From positions 1 to 39,318 of the forward strand of contig JAIQGD010000012.1 in assembly GCA_020072765.1 (NCBI GenBank): a DNA stretch of 39,318 nucleotides, in the 5' to 3' direction. The first letter of the stretch is position 1, and every line of letters starts with the position of its first letter. A program made the position numbers and the translations under genes. Shown one piece after another: positions 15,880-26,400 of this stretch. The notes under the pieces are model-generated. The model was given only the letters and a program-made list of their open reading frames with translations, did no database searches and was not told the origin of the DNA. The stretch is from Terriglobia bacterium. GTDB lineage: Bacteria > Acidobacteriota > Terriglobia > Acidiferrales > UBA7541.

Positions 15880-18069
15880 ATGCGGCGTTTGCTTGTGACC
15901 CTTTGCGCCTTTCTGCCCTTGCTGGCTGGATGCAGCGGTGTGCCTGCCGACCCGCCAATCCAAGTCGTCATCACCAATCCGTTTCCCAGTGATGCCATAC
16001 AAGTCGGAGCCGCACCGTACACCTTGCATGCGACCGTCACCAATGATCCGCAGGGCCGGGGCGTGATCTGGTCCCTCACGCAGGCGAATACCAACTGCTC
16101 GCCAGACTGCGGCACGCTGGTTTCTACGGACTCACCCAGCTTCGGCGCCATCTACACGCCGCCGTCCGTTGCTCCGCAAAACCAGCAAGTGAACCTGTCC
16201 GCCATTTCCGTCGCCAACCATCAGCAGTTATACTCCTTTATCTTCACGATTATTCCGCCCATCGCCGTCAGCATCACCAATAAGTTCGATTCCACCGTGG
16301 CGAGCGGTCCGGCCGTTGTTGTGAATGCCTCCGTTCTGCATGACGCCGCCGGCGCGGGTGTTACCTGGGCGCTGACTGCGAACGGGGCGACCTGCTCGCC
16401 TGCTTGCGGCACGCTCCAGCCCGCCGCGGCCCCCAGTTTTTCGGCTCGTTACACTCCTTCCAGCACAACGCCTGCTGGCGCCAATGCCTCCCCCACCATT
16501 ACCGCAACCTCCGTCACAAACAGCTCCGCCAGCGACAGTTGTAACTTTACCGTCCGCAATCCTCTTTCCTTATTTAAGGGCCATTTCGCTTTTGTCCTTC
16601 GCGGATACGATTTGACCGGCGCCCCCACCGTGGTGGCTGGCTCCGTCAATTCCGACGGCAACGGCAACATCACCGACGGTGAAATTGATTACAACAACGA
16701 TGGCGGCATCCTGAATATTCCCGCTCCCACCACAGGGACATACACGGTTGACAACTCCTTCAACGGCACTACCAAGGTGGTGCTTGAAATCTCCAGCTTT
16801 ACCTTCCCTGGCACCAACATCGATCTGAAATTCCGCTTCTTCCTCTCCGCCGACGGCCAGCGCGGCCGGATGATTGAGATTGACGGAAGTGGTTTCTTGA
16901 ATGCGGGAACGATTCAACTCCAGGATTCCTCCGCGTTAGGATCGAAACCCTCCGGGAATTTCGCCTTCGGGTTGGATTCCGACGCGCCCGTGGGTGGACG
17001 CGTGGTCTCGGTTGGACAGCTTGTGCTGGGCTCTTCCGGAATTACCGGCGGGACAATCGATCAGAGCGAGGCGGGAGCCGCCTCTCCAATCTACGCCGCC
17101 GCGCCTATTTCTCCGGCTTCGGTGGCCGCGCCGGATGCAAACGGCCGCGGCACGTTCGACATTCTGGTCAACGGCATTCCCTCGCAGTACGCCTATTACA
17201 TTGTGGACTCGGCTCATTTCCTTCTGATCCAAATTGACCGGGGATTGCAAACGGGCACGGTTCAGACCGGCAAGGCCATCGCCCAGAAGACACTCACTGC
17301 CGACAGTGTGAATGCGACCAGCGTTCTGCAACTCACCGGTATGGACGAGCCTACGGGCACCAGCACCGTCGGCCCGGCCGTCATCATCGGCGTGCTCAGC
17401 ACTTCCAGCGGGAATGCTTTCAGTTTGACTTTTGATTCCAACGATATCGGGACCATTCTGACTTCACATCTGGCATCTGGTTCGATCGCTTCGTTCGATC
17501 CGGCCACCGGACGCGCCGTGCTTTCTTCCCCAGGGGGATTTAACTCTGGTTTTGTCGATTCCGCGGTTATGTATCTGTACGATCAGGCCGCGGGCTTCTT
17601 TATTGATACGGACATCTCGACTCCGCCGGGCACGCCGGTGGACCAAACCATGACTAACAACGCATGGTCCGGCACCTTTGTTCCTCGAATCGGCTCTTCG
17701 TTCACCGCGCAGAGCCTTTCCAGCAACACGGTTGCGGGGTTCGGCGGCTCCGCGGCTCCAACCGTTCCGAACTTCGATCTCGGCGTGACTCTTAACAGTT
17801 CGGCGGGAACCTACGTCGCCGCAGGCGACCTGAATTCTCTTCCGTCTCAGGACAATGCCGCGACGGACTTTCAATTTTCCGGCACGTTCCAGATACTCAA
17901 CTCTTCTCTGGGACACGGCGTTGTAACGCTCCCTGCCAGCTTCTTCGGCGATTTCACCTCGGGCACGACCGTGAAAGCCTCGTTCTACATGATCGCTCCC
18001 AACCAGTTCGTGCTGATCGGGGTGCAGTCGGGACTGTACTCGGGAGTAGCCTTCTTCGACCCGCAGTAA
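15880..18069 (+). CDS. outer-surface lipoprotein with Ig-like repeats (729 aa)
   Basis: A lipoprotein signal is clear: basic MRR start, hydrophobic core, and lipobox LAGC with Cys18. Two Ig-like domains of about 95 residues follow (25-115 and 120-215). Each has the motif CSPxCGTL and the ending YTPxS, and the two cysteines probably form a disulfide. The remainder (about 225-729) contains several beta-rich units opening GHFAFVLRGYD or GNFAFGLDSD and containing DGNGNITDGEID-like turns, which could bind calcium. This kind of protein is common in Acidobacteriota, and its function is not established. It may be a surface adhesin or structural protein. There is no evident operon partner; the upstream gap is 193 bases. 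Confidence 0.8.
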   Translation: MRRLLVTLCAFLPLLAGCSGVPADPPIQVVITNPFPSDAIQVGAAPYTLHATVTNDPQGRGVIWSLTQANTNCSPDCGTLVSTDSPSFGAIYTPPSVAPQNQQVNLSAISVANHQQLYSFIFTIIPPIAVSITNKFDSTVASGPAVVVNASVLHDAAGAGVTWALTANGATCSPACGTLQPAAAPSFSARYTPSSTTPAGANASPTITATSVTNSSASDSCNFTVRNPLSLFKGHFAFVLRGYDLTGAPTVVAGSVNSDGNGNITDGEIDYNNDGGILNIPAPTTGTYTVDNSFNGTTKVVLEISSFTFPGTNIDLKFRFFLSADGQRGRMIEIDGSGFLNAGTIQLQDSSALGSKPSGNFAFGLDSDAPVGGRVVSVGQLVLGSSGITGGTIDQSEAGAASPIYAAAPISPASVAAPDANGRGTFDILVNGIPSQYAYYIVDSAHFLLIQIDRGLQTGTVQTGKAIAQKTLTADSVNATSVLQLTGMDEPTGTSTVGPAVIIGVLSTSSGNAFSLTFDSNDIGTILTSHLASGSIASFDPATGRAVLSSPGGFNSGFVDSAVMYLYDQAAGFFIDTDISTPPGTPVDQTMTNNAWSGTFVPRIGSSFTAQSLSSNTVAGFGGSAAPTVPNFDLGVTLNSSAGTYVAAGDLNSLPSQDNAATDFQFSGTFQILNSSLGHGVVTLPASFFGDFTSGTTVKASFYMIAPNQFVLIGVQSGLYSGVAFFDPQ

Positions 18070-18076
18070 GTTGTAG

Positions 18077-18099
18077 CTGGGAAGGATCCCTGTTCCCAG
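18077..18099 (+). terminator. possible weak terminator hairpin
   Basis: CTGGGAA (18077-18083) and TTCCCAG (18093-18099) form a seven-base perfect stem around a nine-base loop, eight bases after the lipoprotein stop. No T tract follows, so factor-independent termination is doubtful. Confidence 0.3.
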
Positions 18100-18211
18100 T
18101 GGCGCTTCCACCGTAAAGGGAAGGTCCTCTCGGCCGCCCGCTATTTTCTCGTAGGTGTAATCGATTTGTAATGAAAGGCGAATACCATCGTCCAACCTAA
18201 TAGCCCTGCGC

Positions 18212-19416
18212 TTGGAGCTTAGATTGGCTCAACTTTCTCCGTCGCGTTCTTCTCTTGCCGCCATCCTGTCACCCGGGGTGCCCCTGTCGTTTCCTGGCTA
18301 TAAAGCGCGCAAATACTTGCCCGAACTTGATGGCCTGCGTGCCATCCCCATTTTTATGGTCATCACCGTCCACATGGCCGACGGCGTCTGGCACTGGCTG
18401 AACGGCGGATTCGGTGTCACGGTCTTCTTTGTCTTAAGCGGTTACCTGATCACGATGCTCGGGCTGCGTGAAGAACAGCAGCGGGGAAAGATGGACATGC
18501 GCGCCTTTTACACCCGCCGCGTCTTCCGCATTTTCCCGCTCTACTATCTGGTCTTGGGCGTCTATGTTTTTCTGATACTCGGCGTGAAAATCGCGCCAGA
18601 CAAGATTCCCGGATTCGCTCCTGCGTTGCCATTTTTCATCTTCTACTTTCCGGAAGTCGCCACCCATATGGGACCCCACGGCGGATTGTTACCGTTCTAT
18701 CAGGCCTGGTCATTGGGCATCGAGGAGAAATTCTATTTCTTCTGGCTGGCCTTGGCCTTTCTTTTCCTGCGTGCCAGGAGTTGGCCGCGCCGCACCCTCA
18801 CGGCCCTCCTCATCCTGGTTTTCATTTTTTACATTTATTGGGCGCCTTGGCTAGGCGCTTATCGCGTTCAGTCCTACGCACTGATCCTATTGGGCGCGAT
18901 GTTGGCCTTGTTGCTTGAGGAGCCGGCGGGATTCGCATTCATGCAGCGCTTTGCCGGTGCGATGTTCTACCTTGTTCTGCCAGTCTGGTTTTTGTGCAAC
19001 TCTCGAATATCCCGGCGCGCTATCCGCTATATATTCACCCGGCATACGGGTTTCTTGTCATGTTGCTTCTAGGCGCGCTGGTCACCACGCAGGGTTGGAT
19101 GAACCTCTGGCTCTCTCAGAAGCCTCTTGTTTTCGTCGGCAAAATATCCTACGGCATGTATCTGATCCACATCCTCTGCTTGAACATCGTGGAGAAATTC
19201 ATTCGTCCCAACGGATGGCTTGCCACGCCTGCTTACCTCGTCACGTGCGCCGTAACCATTGCCGCCTGGGTCTTGCATATCACCGTCGAGCAGCCCATGA
19301 TCGATCTGGGTAAACAATTGCTCCGCCGCCGCGAGACCCTGGCCGCCACCAGATCAGCGGCGGTCATCTCCTCGAACGTGATCCGTTTGCCGGGCAGGTC
19401 CGAACCGAACTCATGA
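18212..19416 (+). pseudogene. acyltransferase-3 family membrane protein, frameshifted
   Basis: This is an integral membrane O-acyltransferase of the OafA/NolL type, which modifies surface glycans. The first frame (18212-19072) starts with YLPELDGLRAIPIF and the conserved His in ITVHMAD, then FFVLSGYLIT, FYTRRVFRIFPLYY and WSLGIEEKFYF, with repeated membrane helices. Homology then continues in another frame from about 18990 to 19340, with FVGKISYGMYLIHILCLN and ITVEQPMIDL. The shift maps to a run of five T at about 18989-18993; one extra base would restore a single frame. The start is uncertain: the open frame begins with a TTG at 18212. The last 20 codons to 19416 are antisense to a methyltransferase remnant. 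It is either a real pseudogene or a sequencing indel. Confidence 0.8.
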
Positions 19417-19613
19417 TTTTCTTTCGCCACGTACTTGACGCGGATGTCGATCCCGAACACATCCCGGAAACCAAAATCAGATATGATCTTGGAATAGAAC
19501 CCGGCGGTGCATCCGATATCCAGCGCGCTTCCACATTCCTGAATAATGCCAGCCGTGATCAGTTTCTGCACCATGCGCTGGAAGAGCGCAATCCGGTAAG
19601 TGTGCGCCTTCAC
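19344..19613 (-). pseudogene. truncated SAM-dependent methyltransferase
   Basis: The minus frame from GTG 19613 encodes an amphipathic helix, then SALDIGCTAGFYSKII, a glycine-rich SAM-binding motif I, then VFGIDI with the acidic residue after strand 2, and ITFEEMTAADL, the motif III region. Homology stops near 19344. The frame continues only as the antisense of the acyltransferase gene. An in-frame TGA lies directly before the GTG. The C-terminal half and substrate domain are missing, so the gene is almost certainly dead. Confidence 0.65.
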
Positions 19614-19642
19614 TCAGAACGCATCATGTCCACGCCCGGAGC

Positions 19643-20764
19643 TCACTGGTGCTCGCCAATCGGGGAGCCTGCTGGCATCTTGGGCGGGAAGTAGTGGATG
19701 CGCTGAGATTTCTCGATCGCCGCAGGCGGCTTTGCGCCGGGCTGCAATTGAGCCTTGATCCACTCCAGGAGGCGGCCGTTGGCGGCGGCAGGAAAGAGAG
19801 CGGCGCTGTCGCCATACTGATTGATCTCGGCGGTGTCCGGAGCGGCGGCTTCGAGATGCTCCTGGGCGGCGTCGGGCATGTGGCCATCTTTTCGAACGTC
19901 CTGGATTCTGAGGCTGCGCGCCTTCACCTTGGGAAGCCATTGGATGGGATCGAGGGGCGCAATCTTTGCAAGGGAGTCCGGCGTATTGATTTTCAGGCGG
20001 TCCTCCGAAGGAATGAAGGTGGAGGTGCCGACAAACGTGGGCCAGTCTCCCCAGGGCGTGAGCACATCCACCGCCTTGATGCGCGCATCGGTGGCCGAAG
20101 TGAGAATGGCAATTGCGCCGCCCGAGCCCTGCCCGAACATTCCCACGCGAGTCATGTCGAGATCCTTGCGCGTGGAAAGATAATTCAGAATCATCTGCAC
20201 GTCGTGGACGGTGGCGCCCAAAGACTCCTGCAAGTTCGTGAAGAACGTAGCATTCATGGCATGGTGTTCCCAGCGATGGCCGGTGAGGGCGGAAACGAAG
20301 CCGACCGCCGCAAAGCCATTTCCAGTCACGTAGCCGCCCCAGCTGTCTGTCTTGAAGCGATCGGTGTCCTGCGGGTAGCTGTAGAGATAGAGGACCACGG
20401 GCGGTTTTTCGACTCCGCGGGGCTTCAGAATGTAGACGTCAATGGGATCGCCGGGCCGCCATTCCAGGTGCCACCGCTCGCGGATATAGGGTAGCCCAGG
20501 CTTGTCGTCCACTTCACCGAGAACGGCAAGTTCCAGCTTCAGGGAACTCTTTTCGACGGGAAGCACGGAAAAATCCTCGTGGTAGGATTTCGCATCCTCC
20601 GCAGCAGGCTTCTTTTCAGAAGAATTGTCCCTTGGCTTCTCCCCTTGATGATTGGCCGGATTCGAGGGAGCTTCCTGCCGGGCGAACGCTCTCGGCGTGC
20701 CGAATGAAAAAAGCCCAATGAGGATGAAACCCACCCAAGCTCGTCTTCTCGGAAAGGAACGCAT
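19643..20764 (-). CDS. exported alpha/beta-hydrolase-like protein (373 aa)
   Basis: A signal peptide (MRSFPRRR, hydrophobic core, cleavage after TPRAFA, about residue 28) sends it across the inner membrane. Residues 95-345 look like an alpha/beta-hydrolase of the acetyl-xylan-esterase/dienelactone-hydrolase kind: PPVVLYLYSYP for the first strand, a nucleophile elbow VGMFGQGSGGAIA at 207-219, and a late Asp/His region RIQDVRKDGH. The elbow reads G-Q-G-S-G, with glycine at the expected serine position and Ser214 one place later, so activity is uncertain. The ATG at 20764 has GAGAGG upstream and begins the signal peptide; the frame is open to 20938 without purpose. It may act on polysaccharide esters in the periplasm. 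Confidence 0.72.
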   Translation of the reverse strand: MRSFPRRRAWVGFILIGLFSFGTPRAFARQEAPSNPANHQGEKPRDNSSEKKPAAEDAKSYHEDFSVLPVEKSSLKLELAVLGEVDDKPGLPYIRERWHLEWRPGDPIDVYILKPRGVEKPPVVLYLYSYPQDTDRFKTDSWGGYVTGNGFAAVGFVSALTGHRWEHHAMNATFFTNLQESLGATVHDVQMILNYLSTRKDLDMTRVGMFGQGSGGAIAILTSATDARIKAVDVLTPWGDWPTFVGTSTFIPSEDRLKINTPDSLAKIAPLDPIQWLPKVKARSLRIQDVRKDGHMPDAAQEHLEAAAPDTAEINQYGDSAALFPAAANGRLLEWIKAQLQPGAKPPAAIEKSQRIHYFPPKMPAGSPIGEHQ

Positions 20765-20924
20765 CGTTTTTGGCCTCTCAGTTTGCGTGGCGGAACCGCG
20801 CGGAACTATAAAGAAGGAAAAAGCAATGCGTGTGAATCGAGGATGAAGAAACTGTAACGCGGCACCTGCGTGTGGAATTGCCCAGCGACTTCCGGCCGAC
20901 ACACTCTCGGATTCCAAAAAATAA

Positions 20925-20952
20925 GGCGGGCGGCCCACAAGAGCCGCCCGCC
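20925..20952 (-). terminator. Rho-independent terminator of the PstS-like gene
   Basis: GGCGGGCGGC (20925-20934) and GCCGCCCGCC (20943-20952) form a ten-base GC stem with an eight-base loop. On the minus strand the stem is followed by TTATTTTTTGG. It lies 31 bases past the stop of the gene at 20984-22762, in the right orientation to end that transcript. Confidence 0.85.
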
Positions 20953-20983
20953 CTTCTCGGATCTAAATCTGCTACGTTTGTTC

Positions 20984-22762
20984 TTACTGAATCCAGGTCA
21001 GGAACTCGTTCCCAGTCAGGTTGAAGTAGTCTTGGTCCTGAATGTCGAGGAACGCCACGCCGGCCACATCGCCACCCTCTTCAACGCAATTGGGGGCGGT
21101 CTGGTCAGAAGCGCAGAATCCAGACGCGGTGCCGTTGTTCGCCGACTTCCCGGAAACCGGGTAGTGTGAGCGGAACGCGGGCATTCCATCCACTGTGCTG
21201 GTGCAGGCTGCGTTAGCGCAGTAAATGGCCGGAACGAAGTCCGGGATGTTGACGTGGGACTGATCCTGGGTTGCCTGGATCAGCGTGGTCACGCTTGGGC
21301 CGCTCGTCGGTGGCGTGTAGCTGTTGTAGACGGCCGCCCGAATCATGGACCAGTTGCGATAGTTGCCGTTCTTGACGTTGTCAAACGTCGGCAGAGGACC
21401 CGTGCACGAGAATGTTCCGAGATTGATCGCGCCCGTGCAGTTCGGGAAGCTGCCGCCGTTGGTGGAGTAGCTGGGATAGATCGGGTCCACTCCGTCCAGC
21501 GTCATGTACTTGATGTTGCTCTTGCCGCCAAAGGTTCCGAGCCCCCAGAAGGCGTAACCGAGGCTGTTGGGGTTATTGGCGGAGTTGACGGCGTTCACTT
21601 CCTCACCAGTGCCAATGGCACGGGTACGGAAGCCGCCGTAGGTGGCGCCGCCCGATCCCGTCACGTTCATGGGGTTGGCGCAGGAGACGGTCGGAGGGAC
21701 GTACGTCGCCGTGGACGGCGGCGTGAAGCACTGAGCGGGCGTCGGACCGAAGTTGTACTCTTGGCCATAGTCGCCGCCGTGGCTGTCACGGGTGTGAACC
21801 ATCTGCCATTCAAAGGTATTGTAGGTGCCGGACATCGGTTCGCGCGCCACAACGTGAAGAGCCTTCGGTGAGCCCGTTTGGTAGCCAACCAGTTGGTCAT
21901 TGACACCAATCAGGCCGGACCAGAGGGAAGTGACAGTCGTGTGATTGATGTTGGTCGGCAAAAGCGCGCCGAGTCCACCGGCGGCGGTATCCGTCTTGTT
22001 GTAGAAGATCACGATCGGGTCCGCGCCAACATTGATCGTCTTGTACCCGGGAATCGGGAGGCCCGTGAAGGGGTCCGTGCCCGAGATGGAAAACGCGACG
22101 ACTTGAGAAGAGGTCTGCGAGTAGGAGCTCAGAATGGACGTGCCGATTCCGCCGAGCGGGCCGTATCCGAAGCAGGTTTCGTCGGTGACCGAGCTGCGGT
22201 TGCAAGCGGCGCGGCCGTATGCCATCTGGCCGTCCTCGGGACGGATGTCCGTGAAGGCGATGTTGAAGTGCTGCCCGTTGAGGAGGCTGTAGACGGCCGA
22301 GGGAAGACCGGTCGTGGCCGTATCCGTCACGAAAGCCACTTTGTTGGCGCCGGCAGTCGTGAGTGCCGCCGAAGTCAGGTTCAGGGTTGCATCGCCGGTA
22401 GCGGCCTGGCCGAAGAACAAACGCTGGCCGACAACCGAATCCACCGAAAGATACGCGCAGACGGTGGTCGGAGTCGTATCGTTATCCCAAACGACGGCAA
22501 TGGTGCCGCCTTCGGCCGGAATTGAGCCGTTCCGTGCATCAATGCCTTGGGCAATCGCTGCTCCGGCGGTCCACAACTTCGTTCCGCAGGTCGTGCTGGT
22601 TCCGGTGATCGGATCGCCGGCAAGCATCGCGATCGTAATGTTACTAAAGACGCCGGACGAGCCGACGGCCACGATCTGTGGTGCCTGCGCGTGGCTGACC
22701 GAGGCGCAGAGCAGCATTGCTGCGCTCGCCAGGGCCGTCGTACAAAGCTTCTTGAGATTCAT
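20984..22762 (-). CDS. secreted PstS-like substrate-binding-type protein (592 aa)
   Basis: A signal peptide ends at SVSHA, about residue 25. The mature protein begins QIVAVGSSGVFSNI, like the first strand of PstS-type periplasmic binding proteins. It contains further elements of that fold: ADPIVIFYNKTD, SLWSGLIGVND and VVAREPMSGTYNTFEW, the last with the Ser-Gly-Thr turn that binds phosphate in PstS. It is about twice the length of PstS and has many Cys and Asn/Gly-rich insertions. AGGAG eight bases before the ATG at 22762 makes the start firm, and a strong terminator follows. No ABC transporter genes are near. It may be a secreted ligand-binding or surface protein and could serve the divergent TonB receptor. 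Confidence 0.65.
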   Translation of the reverse strand: MNLKKLCTTALASAAMLLCASVSHAQAPQIVAVGSSGVFSNITIAMLAGDPITGTSTTCGTKLWTAGAAIAQGIDARNGSIPAEGGTIAVVWDNDTTPTTVCAYLSVDSVVGQRLFFGQAATGDATLNLTSAALTTAGANKVAFVTDTATTGLPSAVYSLLNGQHFNIAFTDIRPEDGQMAYGRAACNRSSVTDETCFGYGPLGGIGTSILSSYSQTSSQVVAFSISGTDPFTGLPIPGYKTINVGADPIVIFYNKTDTAAGGLGALLPTNINHTTVTSLWSGLIGVNDQLVGYQTGSPKALHVVAREPMSGTYNTFEWQMVHTRDSHGGDYGQEYNFGPTPAQCFTPPSTATYVPPTVSCANPMNVTGSGGATYGGFRTRAIGTGEEVNAVNSANNPNSLGYAFWGLGTFGGKSNIKYMTLDGVDPIYPSYSTNGGSFPNCTGAINLGTFSCTGPLPTFDNVKNGNYRNWSMIRAAVYNSYTPPTSGPSVTTLIQATQDQSHVNIPDFVPAIYCANAACTSTVDGMPAFRSHYPVSGKSANNGTASGFCASDQTAPNCVEEGGDVAGVAFLDIQDQDYFNLTGNEFLTWIQ

Positions 22763-23424
22763 TTCGTTTTCTCCTCTTAGAGAGTGTGTGCCAGGGTTAA
22801 CGGACAAATATCTGCCACTCGACGAATGTCCGGGTGAGGTGCATCCTCAACGCTCTATCGTGAATCGATCATGGACCGCGTTCTCCGTGCCCGGCTTCCG
22901 CACGCCGCCCCGGATAGCCGGACGAAGTGAAGGCTCGGACCCGCACAGACACAGCCAGCGTCGAGGACCGCTTCTATCGAATCAGAGTGAACTCGATCGC
23001 AACTCCCTCGGCTGGCGGGCACTATCTGCGAGTTGTATTAAGAGGTGGTGAAGCAGGCGAAAAACTAGGATGAAACTCGGCGCTTCCATCCATTTTAACT
23101 TCCCTTTGTGACGCGTGAATGAACCGCGCGTTGTCGTTTGTAGACATCATTCTCGGCGCGATGAGCAAGAAGCGCGTGAGGAGGGTGCGGCGCGAATTCC
23201 TTTTCGAGAAACATAGTCCTTTTGATTTCGTTGTGGGCACTGATCCTCGCAGCGCCCGCGCATGAGGACGTGATTGGCCTCAGGGCGCGGCCGCATTCCG
23301 CGCCGCCTTCACTCGCGGCACTATTATTGATAGTAATTCCATTCACGAGTCATCTCGACGTAACAGTGTAGCTGCAAGGATGACACCGGGCAGAGGACGT
23401 CTATTCCTTCAAGGGGTAATTCGA
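22763..23424. other. divergent intergenic region, PstS-like gene / TonB receptor
   Basis: About 660 bases separate the two divergent starts. Open frames here have neither ribosome binding sites nor family-like sequence. It presumably holds both promoters, but I see no pair of boxes good enough to name, and no RNA gene or repeat. The only firm sites are AGGAG before 22762 and AAGGGG before the GTG at 23425. Confidence 0.5.
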
Positions 23425-26400
23425 GTGAGACGGAGAATTGTGTTGTTTGTTGCCATGCTTGGTGTTTGCGCTGGATTGATCCTTCCGGCCAAAGCGCAAA
23501 ATAAGACCGCTGCGGCGCAGTCCGGCCAGACGACGGTCAGCGGGACCGTTCAGGATACTTCCGGCGCGGTCATTCTCGGCGCAACTGTGACTCTTACCGA
23601 CGGAGCGAGAACGAGCCACAGCGCCACCTCCGATGAAAAAGGTGAGTACCGCATCGAGGGCCTCGCCCCCGGCTCCTACCGTGTGAAAGCCACATTACCG
23701 GGGTTTGCCGATTTCGTTAAGGAAGGTCTTGCTCTCGGGGCGGGGGAACTCATGCGTTTTGATATCACGATGGTTCCCGCTGCAGTGGCCACGAAAGTCG
23801 AGGTGCAGGGCGAGACCACGACCCAGGTGGAAACGGAAAACGCGCAACTCGCCGGCACCATCACCAGCCAGGAAGTCACTACCTACGCCTTGAACGGCCG
23901 GAACTTTACGCAGCTCATCGCCCTGGCGCCCGGCGTGAGCAATCAAACCGGTCAGGATGAAGCGCACGTCGGCGTCAGCGGCAGCGTGAATTACAGCGTC
24001 AACGGAGGCCGCGTCGAATACAACAGCTACGATGTGGATGGCGGCGACATCCTGAATGCCAGCATCAACGGCAGCAGCAGCACTTTGATCGTCTATCCCA
24101 GCTTGGACGCCATCAGCGAGCTACAGGTTCTCACATCGAACTATGGCGCGATGTACGGCCGCAGCGCTTCGGGCACAACCCTGGCCAGCACCAAGTCAGG
24201 CGGCTCTTCGTTTCATGGCGACGGCTATTTGTTCCTGCGCAACAACCATTTGAATGCCCGTAACTATTTTGACCAGACCTCCGAAGCCCCCCTCTACCAA
24301 AAGTATGAGCCCGGAGCCACCATCGGCGGACCTCTCTTCATCCCCGGCGTCTACAATGAGAAGAAGGACAAGACCTTTTTCTTCTACTCGACCGAGTACA
24401 GGCACGACCGGGAGCCGGTGAATTTCCACCAAGCCGTTCCCAGCGCCGCCGAGCGCGATTGCCACAATGCCGTGAATCCCAATCCGGATTGCCTGGCAGC
24501 GCCGACGGGGACGCTGTTCGGAGATTTCAGCGATCTTTGTCCCGCGCCCAAGGCCGATGGCAGCCTCGCGTATTTTTCCCGAACCGCTCCCGGTTCCCCG
24601 GTGGCACCGTATTTCGCGGATTGCCCGGGACGTCCTGCGCAGACAGCCGGGGGAGCGCCGCCCAATTCCTTCACGCCTCTTCGGCAGGACAATCTGGTGC
24701 TGATCGACGCGCGGTCAGCGGCGATTCTGAACACCAACCTGATACCTATGCCTAATGCCGTCAGCGGTTGCAATCCGGGCTCCGTTGCTTGTTACTCGGC
24801 CTCCGTGTCTCCGCTCACCACGTGGTGGGAAAATCTCGCCCGCCTCGATCACAACATTTCTCCGACCCAGAAGGTCTACTTCCGTTACATCCACGACTCC
24901 TGGAGCACGGTCGTGCCCGCTCCGCAGTGGGGGTTCGTTCACAACAGTTTCCCCACGGTGCAAAACGAGTTCGTTGGCCCGGGCACAAGCGTGGTGGCTC
25001 ATTACACCGCCACGATCAAGAACCGCCTCGTGAATGACGTGGCCATCGCGTACACGACCGATCACATCCGCCTGACCAACGTTGCCGGGCCCGGCGTCAC
25101 GACCCTGGACCGATCGGCGGTTCCCGTAATCAACAACCCTCCCTGCCTGAACCCGAGCAGCCCCACCTGCGGCCTCGGCTACATCTTTAACAACGGTTTC
25201 GGCGACAAGATTCCCGGAATCATCATCAGTGGCACGAATGCCGCCTACGGCGGTCAAGGCTTCGCCGTGGATTCCAGTTACATGCCCTGGCATCACTCCA
25301 ACCCAACCTACAGCCCGCGCGACGACGCCACGATGGCGCTCGGGAATCACACCCTGGAGTTTGGAGTCCTTTTCATTCTGGCGCAACGCAACGAAGTCAA
25401 TCCGCCCGTCGGAGCGAATATCGGCGACCTCCAGGGGCTTGCGACGTTCACCAACGTCAACAACACTGACAGCACCGGAAACGTCTTCGCCGATTTCCTG
25501 ACGCCGCATATCTTCAGTTACCAGCAGGACAGCGCGCAAAGCGTCTTCCACAATAGCTACCGCATCGCCGAACCTTATTTTCAGGACAATTGGAAGGTCA
25601 CGCCTCACCTGACCCTGAACCTCGGTGTACGCGTCAGCTTTTTCGGGTTGTACAAGGAGAAATACAACCACTCCTATAACTGGGTGCCGTCTGAATTCAG
25701 CACCACCCTATCCTCCGAGGTTGTTATCAATAGCCGCTGGGGCTATTTGCAATATGCCGGCACGGGCACGACCGTGCCCCTCGATCTCAATAACGTCGAT
25801 CCCCACATCGTGAACGGCATCGTGCAATGCGGCGTCAGCAAATACGCGAATGGCAAACCCGTTCCGCCTGGGTGCATGACCAACCATCTCGTCAATCCTG
25901 CTCCGCGCCTGGGCTTCGCGTGGGATCCCTTCGGGAACGGGAAAACTTCCGTGCGCGCGGGTTACGGCGTCTTCTTCGAGCACGGCACCGGGAACGAAGC
26001 CAATACCGGCTCGCTCGAGGGCAGTGCGGGAGCGATCTCGTCCAGTGGTGTTCTGGACATGACGCAATACTACCCGCTCGGCTGGGGCTGCATCGGAAAC
26101 GCTGGTTCCAGCTGCCCGGCCTTTGGCGGGACGTTCCCGATCAATGTCACTTCGATTCCGACCCGCGCCGTGTGGCCCTACGCCCAGCAGTGGAGTTTGA
26201 GCGTTCAGCGCCAGCTTCCTCGGAATCTTCTGGGAACTATTGCGTACGTCGGCAGCAAAGGCACACACCTGACTGCGGAGCTTCAGGTGAATCAGTTGCT
26301 TCCGGTGAGCGCGGCGGAGAATCCTTTTCTGCCGGGCCAGCCGCTCACCACCGATATCTGCTCTGGATATGGTGCGGGAGTGTTTACCGTAAATGGCAAT

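Noticed and set aside
22314-23051. Plus-strand open frame crossing the PstS-like gene start and the intergenic region
   Set aside because: Most of it is antisense to the secreted protein, and the remainder has no domain or ribosome binding site.
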